From assembly GCA_937934465.1 (NCBI GenBank), contig CALGZO010000145.1:1-16154 (forward strand): DNA of 16,154 nucleotides. The letters run 5' to 3'. The stretch comes from an uncultured Fimbriimonadales bacterium. Lineage in GTDB: Bacteria; Armatimonadota; Fimbriimonadia; Fimbriimonadales; GBS-DC. The position numbers were made by a program, and so were the translations under genes. Under the pieces are notes generated by a model. It was not told the DNA's origin. It saw only the letters and a program-made list of their open reading frames with translations, and ran no database searches. Positions within the stretch are counted from its first letter, which is position 1. The number at the start of each line of letters is the position of its first letter. Below, piece by piece: positions 12,622 through 16,154 of this stretch.

Positions 12622-13626
12622 CTACAGGATGGGGAACTGCTCCAAGAAGCGCAGGTCGTTCTCCAGAAACAGGCGCAGGTCGTCCACGCCGTACTGGAGC
12701 ATCGGGATTCGCTCGATGCCCAGCCCGAAGGCGAAGCCGCTGTAGCGTTCGGTATCGACGCCGTAGCGCTCCAGGATGTTGGGGTGGATTAGCCCTGCGC
12801 CGCCGAGCTCGAGCCAGCCGCCCTTCCACGAGATGGCGAAGTCCACGCCCGGCTCCACGAACGGGAAGAAGTCGGGGCGGAACCGCACGCGCACTTCCGC
12901 GCCGAACATCAGCTGCGCGAACTGCGTCAGCACGCCCCGCAGATGAGCCATGCTGACCCCCTCGTCCACCATAAAGGCGTCGACCTGATGGAAGGTGTGC
13001 GAGTGGGTAGCGTCCACATTCTCATAGCGGTAGCATCGCCCGATGGTGGCAATTCGCAGGGGTAGCTGGCGTTCGCCGCTCTGCAGCTGCTCGAAGATGC
13101 GCCCCTGAATGGCGGTAGTCTGCGTGCGCATCAGATAGCCCGGCGCGATGTGGAATGAGTTCTGCTCGTCCATCGCGGGATGGTCTTCGGGGTAGTTGAG
13201 TGCGCCGAAGTTGTAGCGGAACTCTTCCAAGTCGTAGCCTTCAACGAACTCGAAGCCCAGCCCAATCAGCGCGGCTTTCACACGGCGCATAGTGAGCGTG
13301 AGCGGGTGCAGTCGTGCAGGTCGCAGAGGCGTACCGGGAAGCGTGATATCGAGCCGTTCCGCCTCGATGCGTCGCGCGATTTCCGCCTGTTCGAGTGCCG
13401 CGCGCCGCTCGGCAAGGCGCGTTTCGAGCTGCTCGCGCGCGGCGTTGACTTGTTGCCCGAACGCAGGTCGCTCCTCAGGCGGCAGGCTCCCCACCTGTCG
13501 CAGCATCTGGCTCAACGCGCCCTTTTTGCCGAGATAACGGGTCTCCACCTCCTGCAGTTCGGCGGTGGAGCTTGCTTGCGCAATTGCCTGCTCTGCTTCC
13601 GCTAAGATTGCTTGGATTGGCTGCAT
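12622..13626 (-). CDS. pheS: Phenylalanyl-tRNA synthetase alpha subunit
   Basis: Catalytic subunit of the (alpha-beta)2 enzyme that charges tRNA-Phe. The 334-aa product has the N-terminal coiled coil (about 1-90), the LRPARLHPLT entry, MRTQTTAIQ (166-174), motif 2 region GRCYRYENVDATHSHTFHQ (197-215), FRPDFFPFVEPGVD (249-262), WLELGGAGLIHPNIL (271-285) and motif 3 GFAFGLGIERIPML (297-310). Where the family usually has HQVEG, this protein reads HQVDAF, a small active-site-region change. The frame is open upstream inside rplT, but ATG 13626 matches the family start and gives a 25-nt overlap with rplT. No pheT follows; the next gene has its own promoter-like element, so the beta subunit must be encoded elsewhere. 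Confidence 0.96.
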   Translation of the reverse strand: MQPIQAILAEAEQAIAQASSTAELQEVETRYLGKKGALSQMLRQVGSLPPEERPAFGQQVNAAREQLETRLAERRAALEQAEIARRIEAERLDITLPGTPLRPARLHPLTLTMRRVKAALIGLGFEFVEGYDLEEFRYNFGALNYPEDHPAMDEQNSFHIAPGYLMRTQTTAIQGRIFEQLQSGERQLPLRIATIGRCYRYENVDATHSHTFHQVDAFMVDEGVSMAHLRGVLTQFAQLMFGAEVRVRFRPDFFPFVEPGVDFAISWKGGWLELGGAGLIHPNILERYGVDTERYSGFAFGLGIERIPMLQYGVDDLRLFLENDLRFLEQFPIL

Positions 13627-13964
13627 ACGCTTTCCACGAGCATTTTGAACGCTTCGGGGTCGTGGATTGCCATCTCCGAGAGTTGCTTGCGATTGATTTC
13701 GATGCCGCGCTCGCTGAGTGCGTGGATGAACTCGTGGTAGCGGATGCCGTGCAGTCGGCAAGCGGCGTTGATGCGCGTAATCCACAGTCGTCGGAAATCG
13801 CGTTTGCGCTGCCGACGGTCGCGATAAGCGTACTGCAGCGACTTCATCACCTGTTCGTTCGCCTTGCGGAACAGGCGGCTTTTCGCGCCGTAGTAGCCCT
13901 CAGCTAACTTGAGTATCTTCTTGTGGCGACGGCGGGTCACCGTTCCACCTTTCACACGCGCCAT
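13602..13964 (-). CDS. rplT: 50S ribosomal protein L20
   Basis: Large-subunit assembly protein, 120 aa, usual length and highly basic. It shows the family core MARVKGG, RRRHKKILKLAEGYYGAKSR, YAYRDRRQRKRDFR, LWITRINAACR, and the late ALSERGIEINRKQLSEMAI segment. AGGAGGA (13980-13974) overlaps the rpmI stop codon and lies nine nt before ATG 13964. In E. coli and Bacillus L20 represses its own operon by binding a leader; see rpmI for why such a leader is hard to place here. Its end overlaps pheS by 25 nt. Confidence 0.97.
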   Translation of the reverse strand: MARVKGGTVTRRRHKKILKLAEGYYGAKSRLFRKANEQVMKSLQYAYRDRRQRKRDFRRLWITRINAACRLHGIRYHEFIHALSERGIEINRKQLSEMAIHDPEAFKMLVESVCSQSKQS

Positions 13965-13979
13965 AGTTCTCTCTCCTCC

Positions 13980-14183
13980 TTACTTGCCTGCTAATAGGCG
14001 GTTGATGCGTTTATACTCGCCCTTGAAGAGTTCGTCCTCAAGGTCGAGTCGGCGTTTGCGTGCGGGCGATTTACTCAGGAACAGATGGCTGTTCCCGGCT
14101 TTCTTGTGCATCAGTTTGCCCGTCGCTGTGCGTTTGAACCGCTTGGCTGCGGTTTTGCTGGTCTTCATTTTGCTCTTTGCCAT
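13980..14183 (-). CDS. rpmI: 50S ribosomal protein L35
   Basis: Small basic ribosomal protein, 67 aa: MAKSKMKTSKTAAKRFK, then TATGKLMHKKAGNSHLFLS, then SPARKRRLD and a longer than usual end. The frame is open further upstream, but ATG 14183 has a full AGGAGGT (14197-14191) seven nt before it. The first 113 nt of the gene also encode the tail of infC in another frame, so the L35 ribosome site and start lie inside translated infC. Ribosomes finishing infC pass over this start, which should couple the two, and no untranslated infC-rpmI spacer exists for an L20-binding leader. Confidence 0.95.
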   Translation of the reverse strand: MAKSKMKTSKTAAKRFKRTATGKLMHKKAGNSHLFLSKSPARKRRLDLEDELFKGEYKRINRLLAGK

Positions 14184-14736
14184 GCTTCGAACCTCCTGTG
14201 TCGGGCGATTGGGGTTTGGGCGTCGGCTTTTTGGCGGGGGCAATCACCATCACCATTTGCCGACCGTCCATTCCGGGTTGCTTCTCGATGACGCCGTGTT
14301 CTCGCAGCGCCTCCGCGATTTTCCGCAGCAGTTGTTCTCCCGCTTGCGGTCGCCCGAATTCGCGGCTGCGGAAGATGACCACAAATTTTACCTTATCGCC
14401 CTCTTCGAGAAATTCGAGGGCGTTGCGCACTTTGGTCTCCATGTCGTGTGCGCCGATAGCAGGGCGCAGGCGAATGGTCTTGATGTCGCCGCCTTTTTGT
14501 TTCTTTTTGGCTTCCTTCGCCAGTTTCTCCTGCTCGTAGCGGTAGCGTCCGTAGTCCAGGATACGGCACACGGGCGGGTTCGCGGTCGGCGCGACTTCCA
14601 CAAGGTCTAAGCCCTTCTCTTGGGCGAGTTTGATGGCGCGACGGATGTTCATCACGCCCAGTTGCGATCCATCCACATCGATGACGCGCACCTCTCTGGC
14701 GCGGATGCGGTTGTTGATTCTCAGTTCCTTCTGAAT
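14071..14736 (-). CDS. infC: Translation initiation factor IF-3, likely AUU start, with C-terminal tail
   Basis: IF3 keeps 30S subunits free and proofreads start codons. The 221-aa product carries the N-domain (LRINNRIRAREVRVIDVDGSQ in outline, then GLDLVEVAPTANPPVCRILDYGRYRYE), a Lys-rich linker, and the C-domain ending GRQMVMVIAPAKK near residue 170. The only canonical start after the upstream in-frame TAG (14769-14767) is GTG 14691, which would remove the conserved IRAREV segment. ATT at 14736-14734 starts the family-like IQKELRINNRIRAREV and has GGTGA seven nt upstream, so I set the start there. A hydrophilic tail of about 50 residues rich in Gln, Glu, Ser and Asp follows the core; its last 37 residues overlap rpmI. 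An AUU start in E. coli infC allows IF3 to repress itself; the same is inferred here. Confidence 0.9.
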   Translation of the reverse strand: MQKELRINNRIRAREVRVIDVDGSQLGVMNIRRAIKLAQEKGLDLVEVAPTANPPVCRILDYGRYRYEQEKLAKEAKKKQKGGDIKTIRLRPAIGAHDMETKVRNALEFLEEGDKVKFVVIFRSREFGRPQAGEQLLRKIAEALREHGVIEKQPGMDGRQMVMVIAPAKKPTPKPQSPDTGGSKHGKEQNEDQQNRSQAVQTHSDGQTDAQESREQPSVPE

Positions 14737-14750
14737 GGCTTGCTCACCCT
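14734..14750 (-). promoter_or_regulatory. infC ribosome binding site and AUU start codon
   Basis: On the minus strand AGGGTGAG (14750-14743) contains GGTGA, complementary to the anti-Shine-Dalgarno end, seven nt before ATT (14736-14734). No ATG, GTG or TTG lies in this frame between the preceding TAG and GTG 14691. The layout matches the noncanonical start used in E. coli infC. Confidence 0.75.
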
Positions 14751-14766
14751 CGCTTTGGTTAAGATA

Positions 14767-15279
14767 CTACTCAATCAGCGTTTGCCCCAGCACGCGCAGG
14801 ATGTCCTCCATCGCCTCTGGCGCGAAGCCCTCTTCGGCGTAGCGGATAATGCCTTTTTTGTCCACGATATACATCGTGGGGAAGGCTTTCACGCGCGCGC
14901 GGCGCATCACTTCCTGCTGGTTGGGCGGTACGACGATAGTGTAGGTCATTTTGCGCCCTTCAACGAACGCGCGGACTTCCTCAGGCGTGCCCGAATCGAG
15001 CGCGACGCCCACCACCACTAAGCCGCGCTCCTTATACTTGTCGTGCAACTCTTGCATATACGGAATCGCCGCCAGACACGGTCCGCACCAAGTCGCCCAG
15101 AAGTCAATCAGGTACACCTTGTCTTGCTTGCCCCCGAGTTTGACCTCGTTGCCCTTGAGGTCTTTGAAGGTCATTTCGGGCATCTTTTGCCCGACGCGCA
15201 GCTGCGCGCCTGAGGGCATCGTCGCGAACAGGAACGCCGCGACGCCCAGCAACGCCAAAGGCAGGATATACCGTTTCAT
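14767..15279 (-). CDS. Exported TlpA/ResA-like thiol-disulfide oxidoreductase
   Basis: A 170-aa thioredoxin-fold protein outside the cytoplasmic membrane. An N-terminal hydrophobic segment (about 4-21) followed by SGAQ suggests a signal peptide or membrane anchor. The redoxin domain starts at VGQKMPEMTFKDLKG, has the active site WCGPC (W64, C65, C68) after VYLIDFWAT, and the cis-proline in FPTMYIVDKKG (P134). Family members reduce cytochrome c apoproteins or other exported thiols; the substrate here is unknown, as no cytochrome maturation genes are nearby. It is the first gene of the operon with infC, rpmI, rplT and pheS: its TAG is 30 nt from the infC start and in the same frame. GGAGG lies seven nt before ATG 15279. 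Confidence 0.9.
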   Translation of the reverse strand: MKRYILPLALLGVAAFLFATMPSGAQLRVGQKMPEMTFKDLKGNEVKLGGKQDKVYLIDFWATWCGPCLAAIPYMQELHDKYKERGLVVVGVALDSGTPEEVRAFVEGRKMTYTIVVPPNQQEVMRRARVKAFPTMYIVDKKGIIRYAEEGFAPEAMEDILRVLGQTLIE

Positions 15280-15298
15280 AAGTTCGCCTCCACCTATT

Positions 15299-15325
15299 AT
15301 TATACCACGCGCGTTTGGGAGTCAA
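15299..15325 (-). promoter_or_regulatory. Promoter of the trx-like/infC/rpmI/rplT/pheS operon
   Basis: A consensus -10 TATAAT (15304-15299) preceded by GG lies 15 bp after TTGACT (15325-15320). The spacer is short, but both hexamers are the best in the window. The predicted start near 15292 falls inside the GGTGGAGG ribosome site, so the leader would be only about 13 nt. It is the strongest visible promoter for the whole translation operon. Confidence 0.65.
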
Positions 15326-15344
15326 GAGGGTGCGAGCGCGTTTG

Positions 15345-15375
15345 AGAAAGACAGGAAGGTCGGCGTCGCGCCGAC
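15345..15375 (-). terminator. Possible terminator of the HAF-repeat gene
   Basis: On the minus strand GTCGGCG-CGA-CGCCGAC (15375-15359) forms a 7-bp GC stem with a 3-nt loop and is followed by a pyrimidine-rich run (CTTCCTGTCTTTC) but not a pure T tract. A shifted pairing GCGTCG-GCG-CGACGC overlaps it. It stands about 90 nt past the HAF gene stop. It could instead be a dispersed palindromic repeat. The rest of the 15326-15466 gap shows nothing else I can call. Confidence 0.4.
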
Positions 15376-15466
15376 GCTCCCCACAGTCGCACCCCAGCGC
15401 ACAGCGTCAGCCTCATCGTGTCGGGGGGCAGCCGAGACCCTACGGAGGCGTTCTCAGGATAGCCGC

Positions 15467-16154
15467 TTAGCAGCCGCCCCCGAAGTTGAGCAGCACCTGC
15501 AGCACATCGGCGTCATCCACAATACCGTCCTTGTTGAAGTCTTCGTGGCGCGTGAGACCACTGCCCGATGTCCCAAACGCCATAAGAACCGCGAGCAGGT
15601 CGTTATCGTCAACGCAGCCATCGCCATTCGTGTCCCCTGTGCGCCATGTGTCCAGCAAGTAGGCTTCGTAGCGCTGGGTAGTGGCATTATAACCGCTCCC
15701 AACGATGTAGCGTCCGTCAGGGGAAATGCCGTTGGCACTTTCTAAGAGGGAGCCGTCTACGAGCAGGGACGCATAAATCTGATTTAGGTTTTGCATGCCC
15801 GTTCTCGCCGTCCAGCGGAAGGCGCACACAGTACCGCTTTCAGTGAGCGACCAGCCGACTACTGTCGAGCCATCTGCTGAAACGCCATACGCCGCGCTTC
15901 GGCTCCCCCCAAGTGAATCGATGTTTTGCAAGCCTGTCGTGGCAGTCCAGCGGAAGGCGCGTCCCTGAAATTCGCCTACGACCGTGTCGCCGTGAGCGGA
16001 GACGCTATACGCCGCGCTCCGACCGCTCCCAAAAGGGGTAAGGTACTGTATCCCCTCGCTCGCAGTCCAGCGGAAGGCGCCCCTGATGAGGTTTTCCCCG
16101 ACCACAACCAAGCCATCTGCGGAAACGCCGTATGCTGCAATCCAGTCCCCTTCC
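15467..16154 (-). CDS. HAF-repeat extracellular protein with dockerin-like C terminus (partial, 5' end beyond window)
   Basis: The open frame runs off the right edge, so only the last 228 residues are seen and the start is unknown. At least three repeats of about 40 residues carry the HAF pattern: AAYGVSADGLVVVGEN, GAFRWTASEG; AAYSVSAHGDTVVGEF, RAFRWTATTGLQNIDSLGG; AAYGVSADGSTVVGWS, CAFRWTARTGMQNL. A degenerate copy (ANGISPDGRYIVGSG) follows. The C terminus has two dockerin-type calcium loops, DTNGDGCVDDND and DFNKDGIVDDAD, each followed by a LxxLxxFG helix, and ends FGGGC. HAF proteins are usually secreted; the function is unknown. The TTG codon at 16111 is an internal codon, not the start. 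The final Cys next to Gly residues may matter for processing, which is an inference. Confidence 0.85.
   Translation of the reverse strand, partial: EGDWIAAYGVSADGLVVVGENLIRGAFRWTASEGIQYLTPFGSGRSAAYSVSAHGDTVVGEFQGRAFRWTATTGLQNIDSLGGSRSAAYGVSADGSTVVGWSLTESGTVCAFRWTARTGMQNLNQIYASLLVDGSLLESANGISPDGRYIVGSGYNATTQRYEAYLLDTWRTGDTNGDGCVDDNDLLAVLMAFGTSGSGLTRHEDFNKDGIVDDADVLQVLLNFGGGC

Noticed and set aside
13627..13785. 53-residue N-terminal extension of PheS
   Set aside because: This stretch is rplT read in another frame; the family N terminus begins at 13626.

Overview
The window is a GC-rich, gene-dense bacterial chromosome segment. The right-edge gene ends in two dockerin-like EF-hand loops and a terminal FGGGC. 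This, together with an Rpn/DUF4351-type protein, STN-domain proteins and several apparently leaderless genes, recalls Armatimonadota (Fimbriimonadales-like, possibly thermophilic). That placement is an inference from protein style, not a measurement. Almost every gene is conserved. There is no prophage, CRISPR array, insertion sequence or clear genomic island.

Layout. (1) 1-276: an array of alternating palindromes of two types whose cores are near reverse complements of each other; it runs into the promoter of a GspE/PilB-type ATPase (277-1539). (2) A tRNA-Lys(UUU) gene with encoded CCA. (3) A minus-strand pair overlapping by 4 nt: a membrane zinc-finger anti-sigma-like protein and a double STN-domain protein with a zinc ribbon. 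(4) uvrC, divergent from that pair across a nearly symmetric 10-bp inverted repeat that can be read as two interlocked promoters. (5) A minus-strand group: Rpn-family nuclease-like protein with a 24-bp in-frame tandem repeat, greA, and a 79-aa unknown. (6) A plus-strand group: aminopeptidase P family protein and cutA, then ftsK/spoIIIE with its own promoter and a long leader hairpin. (7) A minus-strand group: malate/lactate dehydrogenase family protein, FmdB-type zinc ribbon, cytidine deaminase. (8) A minus-strand translation operon: thioredoxin-like protein, infC, rpmI, rplT, pheS. (9) A partial HAF-repeat/dockerin-like protein at the right edge.

The most informative observations concern gene expression. 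infC has no canonical start codon that preserves its conserved N terminus and most likely starts at AUU. It then runs 113 nt into rpmI in another frame, giving IF3 a C-terminal tail of about 50 residues. uvrC, the Rpn-family gene and the aminopeptidase P gene each have a -10-like hexamer 6-7 nt before the ATG and no Shine-Dalgarno sequence, which suggests leaderless mRNAs. ftsK and the dehydrogenase gene are instead predicted to make transcripts that begin with a stem-loop. Two convergent gene pairs are separated by exactly 3 nt with no visible terminator. pheS is not followed by pheT.

All functional calls rest on motif reading by eye. No database search or folding computation was run.
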